From: an uncultured Winogradskyella sp.
GTDB taxonomy: Bacteria; Bacteroidota; Bacteroidia; Flavobacteriales; Flavobacteriaceae
Length of the DNA stretch: 50,360 nucleotides
NCBI RefSeq assembly: GCF_937958655.1
Contig: NZ_CALGNH010000026.1
Location: forward strand, 1 to 50,360
Direction of reading: 5' to 3'
This document shows positions 6,475-14,769 of the stretch, piece by piece. Positions within the stretch are counted from its first letter, which is position 1; every line of letters starts with the position of its first letter. Position numbers and translations under genes: made by a program. A model generated the notes under the pieces. It made no database searches. It worked only from the letters and a program-made list of their open reading frames with translations, and was not told where the DNA came from.

Positions 6475-8544
6475 ATGAATAAAAAAATACTACAAAAAGC
6501 TTTTTCAAAACTCTGCACCGCCAAAGCAATGACCGAATTGTATGAGGCTAACTTTAAACAAGTTTCAAAATACGTTCATGCCACCTCACGTGGCCATGAA
6601 GCCATTCAAATTGCATTAGGATTACAATTATTACCTCAAGATTATGCCTTTCCTTACTATAGAGACGATGCTATGTTACTCGCTTTTGGTTTAGAGCCTT
6701 ACGATTTAATGTTGCAATTACTAGCCAAAAAAGATGATCCATTTTCAGGAGGGCGTACCTATTATTCGCATCCAAGTTTAAAGGACGACGATAAACCTAA
6801 AATACCACATCAATCCTCAGCAACAGGTATGCAAGCCATACCTGCAACTGGTGTCGCGATGGGACTTCAATATTTAGAAAAACAAAAATTAACTAATCCT
6901 GTCACATCGAGCGTAGACGAGATGTCTGAAAAACCAATTAGCGTCTGTAGCCTTGGTGACGCTTCAGTTACCGAAGGTGAAATTGCCGAAGCCTTTCAAA
7001 TGGCAGCATTAAAGCAAATGCCAATACTGTATCTAGTACAGGACAATGGTTGGGACATTTCGGCAAACGAAGCCGAAACCAGAGCCCAAAATGCTGCAGA
7101 GTATGCGGCAGGATTTCATGGTTTAGAAGCGATATCTATAGATGGAGCTAATTTTATTGAAAGCTATGAAGCCATTAAAAAAGTGATTGCAACGATTCGA
7201 AAAGAACGACGTCCATTTTTAGTGCACGCTAAAGTACCGTTGTTAAATCACCATACCTCTGGTGTACGTATGGAATGGTACCGAGACGATTTGGACGAAG
7301 CACGTTCGCGCGACCCATATCCAGTTTTAAAACAACAATTACTGGATAATGGATTTTCAGAAAAAGACATAGAAGCTATAGAAAAGGAAGCCTTTCAAAC
7401 TGTAGCTTCAGATTTTGAAAAAGCCTTAAAAGCAGAAGACCCAAAACCTGAAGATTTATTTACAAACGATTTTATACCAACACCAATAACAGAAGAAAAA
7501 GGAACACGTTCACCAGAAGGAGCTGAAAAAGTAGTTATGGTAGACTGTGCTTTATTTGCTGTTGAAGAATTAATGCGCGAATATAAAGAGTGTTTACTAT
7601 ATGGGCAAGATGTAGGTGGACGGCTAGGCGGAGTGTTTAGAGAAGCCGCAACGTTAGCACAGAAGTTTGGAGACGATCGTGTGTTTAATACACCAATACA
7701 AGAAGCTTTTATTGTAGGTTCTACTATTGGGATGTCTGCGGTTGGTTTGAAACCTATTGTAGAGGTGCAATTCGCAGATTATATTTGGCCAGGACTTAAT
7801 CAGTTATTTACAGAGGTAAGTCGCAGTTGCTATTTGTCTAATGGTAAATGGCCAGTGAGTATGATTTTACGAGTACCTATTGGTGCTTATGGTAGTGGAG
7901 GGCCTTATCATTCATCTTCTGTTGAAAGTGTCATTACCAATATAAGAGGAATCAAAATTGCTTATCCAAGTAATGGTGCTGATCTTAAAGGTTTAATGAA
8001 GGCTGCTTATTTCGATCCAAATCCTGTGGTAATTTTAGAGCATAAAGGTTTGTATTGGTCTAAAGTTCCTGGTACACAAGGCGCGACTTCAGTTGAGCCG
8101 TCCGAAGACTATGTGCTACCATTCGGAAAAGCTTGGGTATTACAAGAAATCTGGAAGCAAGAACATAAAGAAACCATAACGATTGTAACTTATGGTATGG
8201 GAGTGCATTGGGCATATAATGCTTCGGGTGAATTAGATATGCGAAACCAAATAGAAATTATAGATTTAAGAACATTGTTTCCTTTAGATGAAGAAACTAT
8301 CATAAAATCTATTAAGAAAACCGGAAAATGTTTAGTGGTGACCGAAGAACCCTCAAACAATAGTTTTGCAAGGGCTTTGGCAGGTAAGATTCAAGAAGAG
8401 TGTTTTAAATATTTAGACGCACCAGTAATGACTATTGGTAGCGAAAACATGCCTGCAATTCCTTTGAATTCTACATTGGAGCAAGCGATGATTCCGTCAA
8501 CAGAAAAGGTGAAAGATAAAATAGCACAACTTATTGATTATTAG
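6475..8544 (+). CDS. 2-oxoacid dehydrogenase E1, fused alpha and beta subunits
   Basis: This 689-aa thiamine diphosphate enzyme decarboxylates branched-chain 2-oxoacids and passes the acyl group to E2. Residues about 1-330 are the alpha part, with the ThDP motif GDASVTEGEIAEAF ending in QDN. Residues about 350-689 are the beta part (LLYGQDVGGRLGGVFREA, then RVPIGAYGSGGPYHSSS). Alpha and beta are separate genes in many bacteria, but the fused form is usual in Bacteroidota. ATG at 6475 gives MNKKILQKAF; the upstream in-frame TTG at 6460 lies within the repeat and is less likely. Residues 143-152 are encoded by a TCGAGCG-family repeat in a loop just before the ThDP motif. Confidence 0.92.
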   Translation: MNKKILQKAFSKLCTAKAMTELYEANFKQVSKYVHATSRGHEAIQIALGLQLLPQDYAFPYYRDDAMLLAFGLEPYDLMLQLLAKKDDPFSGGRTYYSHPSLKDDDKPKIPHQSSATGMQAIPATGVAMGLQYLEKQKLTNPVTSSVDEMSEKPISVCSLGDASVTEGEIAEAFQMAALKQMPILYLVQDNGWDISANEAETRAQNAAEYAAGFHGLEAISIDGANFIESYEAIKKVIATIRKERRPFLVHAKVPLLNHHTSGVRMEWYRDDLDEARSRDPYPVLKQQLLDNGFSEKDIEAIEKEAFQTVASDFEKALKAEDPKPEDLFTNDFIPTPITEEKGTRSPEGAEKVVMVDCALFAVEELMREYKECLLYGQDVGGRLGGVFREAATLAQKFGDDRVFNTPIQEAFIVGSTIGMSAVGLKPIVEVQFADYIWPGLNQLFTEVSRSCYLSNGKWPVSMILRVPIGAYGSGGPYHSSSVESVITNIRGIKIAYPSNGADLKGLMKAAYFDPNPVVILEHKGLYWSKVPGTQGATSVEPSEDYVLPFGKAWVLQEIWKQEHKETITIVTYGMGVHWAYNASGELDMRNQIEIIDLRTLFPLDEETIIKSIKKTGKCLVVTEEPSNNSFARALAGKIQEECFKYLDAPVMTIGSENMPAIPLNSTLEQAMIPSTEKVKDKIAQLIDY
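6901..6928. repeat. TCGAGCG-family palindrome, copy 3, inside the E1 coding sequence
   Basis: TCGAGCGTAGACGAGA differs from the other two copies at two of 16 core positions, and both outer arms (ACATC/GATGT) are complementary. It is translated in frame as V-T-S-S-V-D-E-M-S, the same reading frame used by the E2 copy (V-S-S-S-A-V-E). Confidence 0.65.
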
Positions 8545-8573
8545 TATTTTTAACTGATTAAAAAAATAGATTT

Positions 8574-8909
8574 ATGGATTTTCAATATCAGTATAAAGCT
8601 AAAATTATAGATGTATATGATGGTGATACCATCACCGCACAAGTAGATTTGGGTTTTCTTGTGTCTAGAGAAATGAAATTTAGACTTTATGGTATAGACA
8701 CACCCGAGCTAAGAGGTGAAGAACGACCAGAGGGTCTCAAAGTAAGAGATATACTTAGAGGTCGAATCCTTGATAAGGAAGTTGTTATTTATTCGTACAA
8801 GGATAAACAAGGGAAATATGGTCGTTTCCTTGCTAATATTTTTTTGGAAGGTGAAGACATTAATCAATGGTTAATTGACGAAGGACATGCTAAGCCTTAT
8901 CATCCTTAA
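8574..8909 (+). CDS. Staphylococcal-nuclease-like (SNase) protein
   Basis: This 111-aa single SNase domain would be a calcium-dependent nuclease hydrolysing DNA or RNA. The active-site set is present: Asp in VYDGDTI, Arg-Asp-Glu across RLYGIDTPELRGEE, and the second Arg in KYGRFLANI. There is no signal peptide, unlike secreted thermonucleases, so it would act in the cytoplasm unless exported some other way. It starts 29 bp after the E1 stop on the same strand and may be read through from it. There is no functional link to the dehydrogenase. Confidence 0.88.
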   Translation: MDFQYQYKAKIIDVYDGDTITAQVDLGFLVSREMKFRLYGIDTPELRGEERPEGLKVRDILRGRILDKEVVIYSYKDKQGKYGRFLANIFLEGEDINQWLIDEGHAKPYHP

Positions 8910-9154
8910 ATGTTTATAAGAATTATATGGGCTTAACTCTAATGATTAGAGAGAAGACTTATTTTTGCTTTTTTTTTGAAGCTTTTATAAAAATTTCTCT
9001 TTTAAAGGATAGTCTAGTGATACTCCTATCAGTGCTATATATTAGAGTGTAGAAAGTAATTTGCCAGAAATACTAAGCAAAAATTAGAAGATATTCCGAG
9101 TCAATACCCAGAGGATAATCATGACAAGATGTAAATAAGGACTTTAAATAAAAA
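8910..9154. other. Gene-poor spacer before the cold-shock terminator
   Basis: I see no convincing gene here. A 36-codon hydrophobic ORF from ATG 8942 and a 23-codon protein-like tail ending at the TAA near 9133 have no supporting features. The second could be the end of a decayed gene. Confidence 0.4.
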
Positions 9155-9177
9155 AAGCCTATCCAACAGATAGGCTT
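9155..9177 (-). terminator. Rho-independent terminator of the cold-shock gene
   Basis: Arms AAGCCTATC (9155-9163) and GATAGGCTT (9169-9177) are perfectly complementary around a 5-nt loop. On the minus strand the hairpin is followed by a run of seven T residues, just after the cold-shock stop codon. Confidence 0.85.
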
Positions 9178-9205
9178 CATTTTAAAAAGATTGTAAGGTA
9201 TATAC

Positions 9206-9397
9206 TTATATAACTTTTACGTTTATAGCATTTAATCCTTTTTTGCCTTCGGTTAAATCGAATTCTACATTATCACCTTCTCTAACTTCGTCAACTAAAC
9301 CAGAAATGTGTACAAAATGCTCTTTGTTGTTTCCTTCTTCTGTTATTAATCCAAAACCTTTAGAGTCATTAAAAAATTTTACTGTACCAGTACTCAT
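9206..9397 (-). CDS. Cold-shock domain protein
   Basis: This 63-aa CspA-type OB-fold protein binds single-stranded RNA and DNA and melts RNA structure. RNP1 (KGFGLI) and RNP2 (HFVHIS) are intact after the usual GTVKFFN start. I place the start at the ATG at 9397 (MSTGTVKFF); a longer reading from 9424 adds nine residues lacking in the family and begins in the promoter. A strong promoter precedes it and a strong terminator follows, so it is a monocistronic unit. Confidence 0.95.
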   Translation of the reverse strand: MSTGTVKFFNDSKGFGLITEEGNNKEHFVHISGLVDEVREGDNVEFDLTEGKKGLNAINVKVI

Positions 9398-9421
9398 ATT
9401 AAAATATATTAAATTAAGCAG

Positions 9422-9450
9422 CAAATGTAGTTTAATTAATTGATTTTCAA
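9422..9450 (-). promoter_or_regulatory. Bacteroidota-type promoter of the cold-shock gene
   Basis: Read on the minus strand, TTG (9450-9448) is followed after 18 bp by TACATTTG (9429-9422), an exact TAnnTTTG -7 box. It lies 25 bp before the start codon. Confidence 0.7.
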
Positions 9451-9557
9451 TTGTTTTACCTTTTTTATTATTCAGATAGTCAGAAATAAAACCGTAACTA
9501 GCTAGACCTTAATGGTTAAACTATTAAAATTAAAAGTTAAATAAATTATAACATGCA

Positions 9558-11201
9558 CTACATTTTGTATTCTGAGAGTGGTTTTGTAAATTTTTCAGGG
9601 TCTGCAGCTAAGTGATAACGTGGGTCATTAATATCTTCAATAATAACTTCTTTAAATTTTGGACTAGCTTTGTACATTAATAGTTTAGAATCTGCACTCA
9701 GGTGTTTTAGTTTTAAGCTTTTCCCTGCAGCTTCATATTTATTAACTAAATTAAAAATGGCTTCTAATGCAGAATGGTCGCTTACGCGAGATTCTACAAA
9801 ATCAATTTCAACCTTATCGGGATCGTTTTTAACATCAAACTTGGAATTGAAACTTTGAATGGAACCAAAGAATAAAGGTCCCCAAATTTCATAAGTTTTA
9901 GTGCCGTCCTCTTGCATGCGTTTTCTCGCTCTAATCATTGTGGCATTTTTCCAAGCGAAGACTAATGCGGATATAATAACACCAGCGATTACCGCTACCG
10001 CTAAATCCTTCCAAACTGTAATAGCTGATACTGTAATCAATACGATTGCGTCAGATAATGGTATTTTTCTTATAATTCTAAAACTAGACCAAGCAAAGGT
10101 GCCGATAACCACCATAAACATTACACCTACTAATGCAGCGATAGGAATCTGTTCAATTAAAGGTGCTCCAAAAAGTACAAAACAGAGTAGGGCAATAGCA
10201 GCAACAGTCCCAGATAAGCGGCCACGTCCGCCAGAATCAACATTTATAATTGACTGTCCGATCATGGCACAGCCACCCATACCACCAAATAAGCCGTTGA
10301 GTATATTTGCACCGCCTTGGGCTATACATTCTCTATTTCCGTTACCTCTTGTTTCTGTGATTTCGTCAACTAGGTTTAGTGTCATTAAGGATTCAATTAA
10401 ACCTACTGCGGCAAGAATAAAAGCTGTTGATAATATAATTTCCCAATGCCCTTGCAAGGTGCTGAATAAACCAAAAATTTGATCCTGAAATGTAGGTAAA
10501 CCGCCCTCTAGACCTAAACCACCACCATCTCTAATAAAAGAGCCAACGGTACTTACCTCTAAATTTCCGAATATGGTAATAGCCGCTACTACAATTATAG
10601 CAGTTAATGCCGACGGTATTTTTTTGGTAAGTTTTGGTAAGCCGAACATAATACCCATTGTTAAGGCGATTAAAGCAAGCATTGTCCAGAGTGGTGCACC
10701 AGACATAAAAACTTTTTCACCATTAACAGTTTCTTTAAATAAACCTAATTGAGAAAGGAAAATAACTATTGCCAGACCGTTTACAAATCCCATCATTACT
10801 GGGTGAGGAATTAGTCTAACAAATTTACCTAGCTTAAAAATACCAGCTAAAATTTGTATACCACCAACAAATAGTAAGGTTATAAAAAGCCATTGTAAGC
10901 CTAGGTTGTCGATTGGGTTGTCTAGCGCCAATCCAACTTCGTTACCTTTGCTAATGAGATGAACCATTACTACAGCCATGGCACCAGTAGCACCAGATAT
11001 CATTCCTGGTCTACCACCAAATAATGCCGTTACAATTCCCATCATAAAGGCACCGTAAAGACCTACTAATGGATCTACGCCTGCAACAAATGCAAAAGCA
11101 ACAGCTTCGGGCACCAAGGCAAGTGCTACTGTTAATCCCGAGAGGATATCATTTTTAGGGTTTTGGGTAAAGTTTTTTCGGGTTGTGTGGCCTAATATCA
11201 T
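9558..11201 (-). CDS. SulP family anion transporter with STAS domain
   Basis: This 547-aa inner-membrane protein of the SulP/SLC26 family carries sulfate, bicarbonate or related anions. The N-terminal signature SGLTVALALVPEAVAFAF lies at about residues 21-38, and a dozen or so hydrophobic segments run to about residue 415. A C-terminal cytoplasmic STAS domain (about 430-535) regulates transport. Substrate cannot be told from sequence; marine bacteria often use SulP proteins as Na+-bicarbonate importers (BicA-like). It has its own promoter after the terminator of the upstream lipoprotein gene. Confidence 0.9.
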   Translation of the reverse strand: MILGHTTRKNFTQNPKNDILSGLTVALALVPEAVAFAFVAGVDPLVGLYGAFMMGIVTALFGGRPGMISGATGAMAVVMVHLISKGNEVGLALDNPIDNLGLQWLFITLLFVGGIQILAGIFKLGKFVRLIPHPVMMGFVNGLAIVIFLSQLGLFKETVNGEKVFMSGAPLWTMLALIALTMGIMFGLPKLTKKIPSALTAIIVVAAITIFGNLEVSTVGSFIRDGGGLGLEGGLPTFQDQIFGLFSTLQGHWEIILSTAFILAAVGLIESLMTLNLVDEITETRGNGNRECIAQGGANILNGLFGGMGGCAMIGQSIINVDSGGRGRLSGTVAAIALLCFVLFGAPLIEQIPIAALVGVMFMVVIGTFAWSSFRIIRKIPLSDAIVLITVSAITVWKDLAVAVIAGVIISALVFAWKNATMIRARKRMQEDGTKTYEIWGPLFFGSIQSFNSKFDVKNDPDKVEIDFVESRVSDHSALEAIFNLVNKYEAAGKSLKLKHLSADSKLLMYKASPKFKEVIIEDINDPRYHLAADPEKFTKPLSEYKM

Positions 11202-11224
11202 ATTCTTTTGCTTTTCAAAGTCGC

Positions 11225-11232
11225 CAAAGATA
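11225..11232 (-). promoter_or_regulatory. -7 box of the SulP gene
   Basis: TATCTTTG on the minus strand matches TAnnTTTG and lies 23 bp before the SulP start, downstream of the preceding gene's terminator. No well-spaced TTG is clear. Confidence 0.45.
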
Positions 11233-11273
11233 TGGTATTTAGAATAAATAGATAGTTAAGGTATTAAACCAAA

Positions 11274-11299
11274 AAAGCACCAAATTTAATTGGTGCTTT
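11274..11299 (-). terminator. Rho-independent terminator after the DUF4136 lipoprotein gene
   Basis: AAAGCACCAAAT and ATTGGTGCTTT pair in a nearly perfect stem. On the minus strand the hairpin ends in a run of six T residues. It separates the hutU-lipoprotein unit from the SulP gene. Confidence 0.8.
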
Positions 11300-11319
11300 A
11301 AAAACGTCTTCATGGAATT

Positions 11320-11895
11320 CTATTTAGAAGCAGGTGGATACTGCTCCATAGTTTTAGAAACAAACTCTTTAATACGCGCTTCTTTTTTGTCGACATTTCT
11401 AGTTACTAAATAGCCAGTACCAGAGCCTTGCCATATTAATTCTTTTTCTTTTGCATCTACTAAATCTATAAATAATACGCCTTCGGTTGTGGTAGAAACG
11501 TTATTTCCTCCCAAGCCAGCGCCCCAACCAAAGCCAGGTCCCCAGCCCCAACCCCATCGGTTGAAACCGCCCCAGCCCCAGGCACCAGCGCCCCATGCAT
11601 TGTTGTAAACATCTACACGTTGATTGGATTTGGTGAAAATGCTGACTAGCATATCTGGATTTTCGGATTTGGTCATGCCTTTAGCCATCAGTTCGGCTTC
11701 TATAGCTCTTAGAATTCTTCGTTTATCTATATCACTTATTTCAGCTTTATCAATTCCTGGTTTAAAGAATGCAAAGGTTTTGTATTGGTTAAAATTTGCC
11801 TCTCTATCGTAATCTGCTGCAACTCTAACAGAGCTACAGGAAGATAGAAGGATGGCAAACACTAAAATCGGAGTAAACTTTAATAATTTCTTCAT
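11320..11895 (-). CDS. DUF4136-family lipoprotein
   Basis: This 191-aa protein has a lipoprotein signal ending in the lipobox LLSSCSS (Cys at about residue 20), so it should be anchored in a cell-envelope membrane. The body follows the DUF4136 pattern: an early YDREANFNQYKTFAFF strand and a later LFIDLVDAKEKELIWQGSGTG. Between them is a Gly/Trp-rich stretch (about residues 100-130), common in these proteins and of low complexity. It starts 10 bp after the urocanate hydratase stop, so the two are probably co-transcribed. The function of the family is unknown to me. Confidence 0.85.
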   Translation of the reverse strand: MKKLLKFTPILVFAILLSSCSSVRVAADYDREANFNQYKTFAFFKPGIDKAEISDIDKRRILRAIEAELMAKGMTKSENPDMLVSIFTKSNQRVDVYNNAWGAGAWGWGGFNRWGWGWGPGFGWGAGLGGNNVSTTTEGVLFIDLVDAKEKELIWQGSGTGYLVTRNVDKKEARIKEFVSKTMEQYPPASK

Positions 11896-11905
11896 ATCGC
11901 TTTTT

Positions 11906-13939
11906 TTAAATTGTTTCTAATAAATCGTCATCAACCATATTGGGTAGTGTTACTTTGAGATTTGGTTCGGTTTCCATAGCGCGTTTTATAGCGAATAGTG
12001 CTCCTTCATTTCTAGCCCAACTTCGTCTAGAGATACCATTATTAACATCCCAAAATAACATTTGTTTTAATCGTTTTGACGCTTCTTTTGTACCATCAAG
12101 AACCATGCCGAAACCGCCATTAATAACTTCGCCCCATCCGACGCCTCCACCGTTATGAATGCTTACCCAAGTGGCTCCTCTAAAACTATCACCAATAACG
12201 TTATGTATAGCCATATCTGCGGTAAATCTTGATCCGTCATAAATATGACTGGTTTCTCTGTACGGTGAATCCGTTCCTGAGACGTCATGGTGGTCTCTTC
12301 CTAAAATGACGTAGCCTATCTCACCATTATTTATGGCCTGGTTAAAGGCTTCAGCAATTTTTATTCTCCCCTCAGCATCTGCATAAAGAATTCTAGCTTG
12401 AGAGCCAACAACTAATTTATTTTCTTGAGCCCCTTTTATCCATTGAATATTATCCGCCATTTGCTGCTGAATTTGAGAAGGGGAACGCTTCATTATAGCT
12501 TCGAGAATGCTACATGCAATTTGATCTGTTTTAGCTAAATCTTCTGGTTTTCCCGAAGCACATACCCATCTAAATGGGCCAAATCCATAATCAAAGCACA
12601 TGGGTCCCATGATGTCTTGAACATAGCTAGGATAAGCCCATCTCTCGGTCTCTTCTCCAAGGGAAGTGAGATGGGATTTATTAACTAGATTTCCTGATTT
12701 ATCAATATAAATAGCGGCATCTGCTCTTGAAGCCTCTAATAAAAAGGCATTGCCATAATCAAAGAAATAAGTGCCTTTTGCAGTATGCTTATTTATAGCA
12801 TTTGTATGACGTCTTAAACTTTTTTTAACCTCTTTTTTAAATTGTTCTGGTTCATTTGCCATCATTTCGTTAGAGGCTTCAAAAGATAAACTAACAGGAT
12901 AGTAGCCACCAGCCCAAGGATTATGAAGTGAGGTTTGGTCGCTACCTAAATCAATATGAACGTTTGCTTCATCAAATTTTTCCCATACGTCAACAATATT
13001 TCCTAGATAGGCGATTGAAACAACTTCTTTGTTGGTCTTTGCTTTTAAGACTCTTATGACGAGTTGGTCTAAGTCTGTGATTTTTTCATCAATCCAGCCT
13101 TGGTTTAGTCTTACTTGTGTAATCTTTGGGTTAACTTCTGCGCAGACTGTAATACAGCCTGCAATATTACCTGCTTTGGGTTGTGCTCCAGACATACCAC
13201 CTAAGCCTGAGGTTACAAATAGATGGCCTTTAGGTTCTTTTTCTATTTTTCTAAATCCGTTTAAAACCGTTATTGTTGTACCATGCACTATGCCTTGTGG
13301 ACCAATATACATATAGCTGCCAGCGGTCATTTGTCCGTATTGCGTAACTCCGAGTGCATTAAATTTCTCCCAATCATCTGGTTTTGAATAGTTGGGAATC
13401 ATCATACCGTTAGTTACTACAACTCTAGGCGCTTCTTTATGAGATGGGAATAAACCCATTGGGTGACCAGAATACATCACTAGGGTTTGCTCGTCATTCA
13501 TCTCGGCCAGATACTTCATGGTCAGTAGGTATTGTGCCCAATTAGAGAACACGCTTCCATTGCCACCGTAAGTAATCAGTTCATACGGATGTTGTGCTAC
13601 TGCATCATCCAAGTTGTTTTGAATCATGAGCATTATGGCTGCTGCTTGCTTTGATTTTGCAGGGTAGTCATCAATTGGTCTTGCAAATATTTTGTAATCG
13701 GGTTTAAAACGATACATGTAGATGCGGCCATAGGTGTTTAATTCATTTTTAAATTCCGGAAGTAAAGTTTTGTGATGTTTCTTATCAAAATAACGCAGTG
13801 CGTTTTTAAGTGCTAATTTTTCTTCTTCTTCGTTGAGGATTGCCTTGCGCTTGGGAGCATGATTTATGGCTGCGTTGTAAGTTTTTAACTGTGGAAGTTT
13901 ATCTGGGATACCCTCTAATATTTGTTCTTTAAAAGTCAT
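11906..13939 (-). CDS. hutU: Urocanate hydratase
   Basis: This 677-aa NAD+-dependent enzyme hydrates urocanate to imidazolone propionate, the second step of histidine degradation. Family motifs include ITYGGNGSVFSNWAQ, YSGHPMGLFPS, TAGSYMYIGPQGIVHGTT and GLGGMSGAQPKA. Near the C-terminus, SIHNGGGVGWGEVINGG matches the conserved active-site region. Bacillus and Pseudomonas enzymes have about 555 residues; the extra ~120 here lie mainly in an N-terminal helical extension and internal inserts, as in other Bacteroidota. No hutH, hutI or hutG is present in the window, so the gene is separated from at least part of its pathway. Confidence 0.95.
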   Translation of the reverse strand: MTFKEQILEGIPDKLPQLKTYNAAINHAPKRKAILNEEEEKLALKNALRYFDKKHHKTLLPEFKNELNTYGRIYMYRFKPDYKIFARPIDDYPAKSKQAAAIMLMIQNNLDDAVAQHPYELITYGGNGSVFSNWAQYLLTMKYLAEMNDEQTLVMYSGHPMGLFPSHKEAPRVVVTNGMMIPNYSKPDDWEKFNALGVTQYGQMTAGSYMYIGPQGIVHGTTITVLNGFRKIEKEPKGHLFVTSGLGGMSGAQPKAGNIAGCITVCAEVNPKITQVRLNQGWIDEKITDLDQLVIRVLKAKTNKEVVSIAYLGNIVDVWEKFDEANVHIDLGSDQTSLHNPWAGGYYPVSLSFEASNEMMANEPEQFKKEVKKSLRRHTNAINKHTAKGTYFFDYGNAFLLEASRADAAIYIDKSGNLVNKSHLTSLGEETERWAYPSYVQDIMGPMCFDYGFGPFRWVCASGKPEDLAKTDQIACSILEAIMKRSPSQIQQQMADNIQWIKGAQENKLVVGSQARILYADAEGRIKIAEAFNQAINNGEIGYVILGRDHHDVSGTDSPYRETSHIYDGSRFTADMAIHNVIGDSFRGATWVSIHNGGGVGWGEVINGGFGMVLDGTKEASKRLKQMLFWDVNNGISRRSWARNEGALFAIKRAMETEPNLKVTLPNMVDDDLLETI

Positions 13940-14066
13940 TTTTTAATGTTTAGATTAATACCTATAAATACTGTAAATATGTTGTATTATCTAAGGGTAT
14001 CTTATATCTACACGATGACGTGTATTGGCCTTTAATTTTATATTTCATTAAAAGTAAATCCAACGT

Positions 14067-14231
14067 TTATTTCTTTTGGGTATTGGTTTTTTTATCAAAA
14101 CCATAAGGGCAATGTCTGCATCCGCTTTGGCAACAGTAGCCTCTTTTTAAATGATATTGTTCTGTAAAACAACGATAACCTTCTGGTGTTAAATAGTAAT
14201 CTCCGTCTTCAATTGGGATATGTGTCTTCAT
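14067..14231 (-). CDS. DUF5522 small cysteine-rich protein
   Basis: This 54-aa protein carries the DUF5522 pattern: EDGDYYLTPEGYRCFTEQYH followed by a cluster of cysteines in RGYCCQSGCRHCPYGF. The four Cys in that cluster and the invariant CRHCPYG suggest a metal site, perhaps zinc or iron. No function is established that I can name. It lies alone between hutU and the divergent small membrane protein. It begins MKTHIP at 14231 and ends 127 bp short of hutU. Confidence 0.85.
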   Translation of the reverse strand: MKTHIPIEDGDYYLTPEGYRCFTEQYHLKRGYCCQSGCRHCPYGFDKKTNTQKK

Positions 14232-14379
14232 AAGCCTTTTTCTGATCCTTTGCTGAGGAAAGGAGATAAATTAGTCTAAACGTTTTGATTTTATGCTTTT
14301 TAAAACTGATTATTATAGTGTCAATTAGCATTACATACAAAGATAACGTAAATTGAGATGAATTTTTTATTATAGATTA

Positions 14380-14703
14380 TTGATATTTATTTCTAAATAT
14401 TTGGTGCCAAGAGGTTATGCTGGGATTACTATTTTTCCTTTTATAATTTTAAAGTATAATATTCTAAAGTTGAATAAAGTGTTGGTTAACCATGAGAAAA
14501 TACATAAACAACAGCAATTAGAATTGCTCATTATGCCGTTTTACGTGCTATACTGTATTGAGTTTTTAATTCGATTAATTAAGTATAAAAATTGGGACTT
14601 GGCCTATAGAAATATTTCTTTTGAACGAGAAGCTCATAAAAATGAATCTAATTTAGAGTACTTAAAACAGCGTAAATTTTGGAACTTTGCATATTACCTT
14701 TAA
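14380..14703 (+). CDS. Small HExxH-containing membrane-associated protein
   Basis: This 107-aa protein starts at TTG 14380 (no in-frame ATG upstream) with a short hydrophobic segment (YAGITIFPFIIL). It then shows NHEKIHKQQQLELL at about residues 37-50 and a second hydrophobic stretch (MPFYVLYCIEFLIRLI). HEKIH is a zinc-peptidase HExxH motif, and the glutamate in ISFEREAHKN could be a third ligand, as in gluzincins. The ISFEREA segment is typical of a conserved flavobacterial family I know only as hypothetical. It could be a very small membrane protease or a relict. The next gene is in the same frame, directly after its TAA. Confidence 0.75.
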   Translation: MIFISKYLVPRGYAGITIFPFIILKYNILKLNKVLVNHEKIHKQQQLELLIMPFYVLYCIEFLIRLIKYKNWDLAYRNISFEREAHKNESNLEYLKQRKFWNFAYYL

Positions 14704-14769
14704 ACGCTTAAAATTTTAGATATAATTAATTCAGTACAAAATATTTTAATTTTAGATGGGGACGTTCAA

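Noticed and set aside
8942..9133. A 36-codon hydrophobic ORF and a protein-like 23-codon tail before the cold-shock terminator.
   Set aside because: Neither has a start, family pattern or neighbour context; at most they are traces of a decayed gene.
9901..10482. A 193-codon plus-strand ORF antisense to the SulP gene.
   Set aside because: The SulP reading has clear membrane segments and family motifs; the antisense product is a composition artefact without a start context.
11520..11600. Gly/Trp-rich segment in the DUF4136 lipoprotein, which looks like a tandem repeat.
   Set aside because: Low-complexity Gly/Trp stretches are common in this family and the DNA is not an exact repeat.
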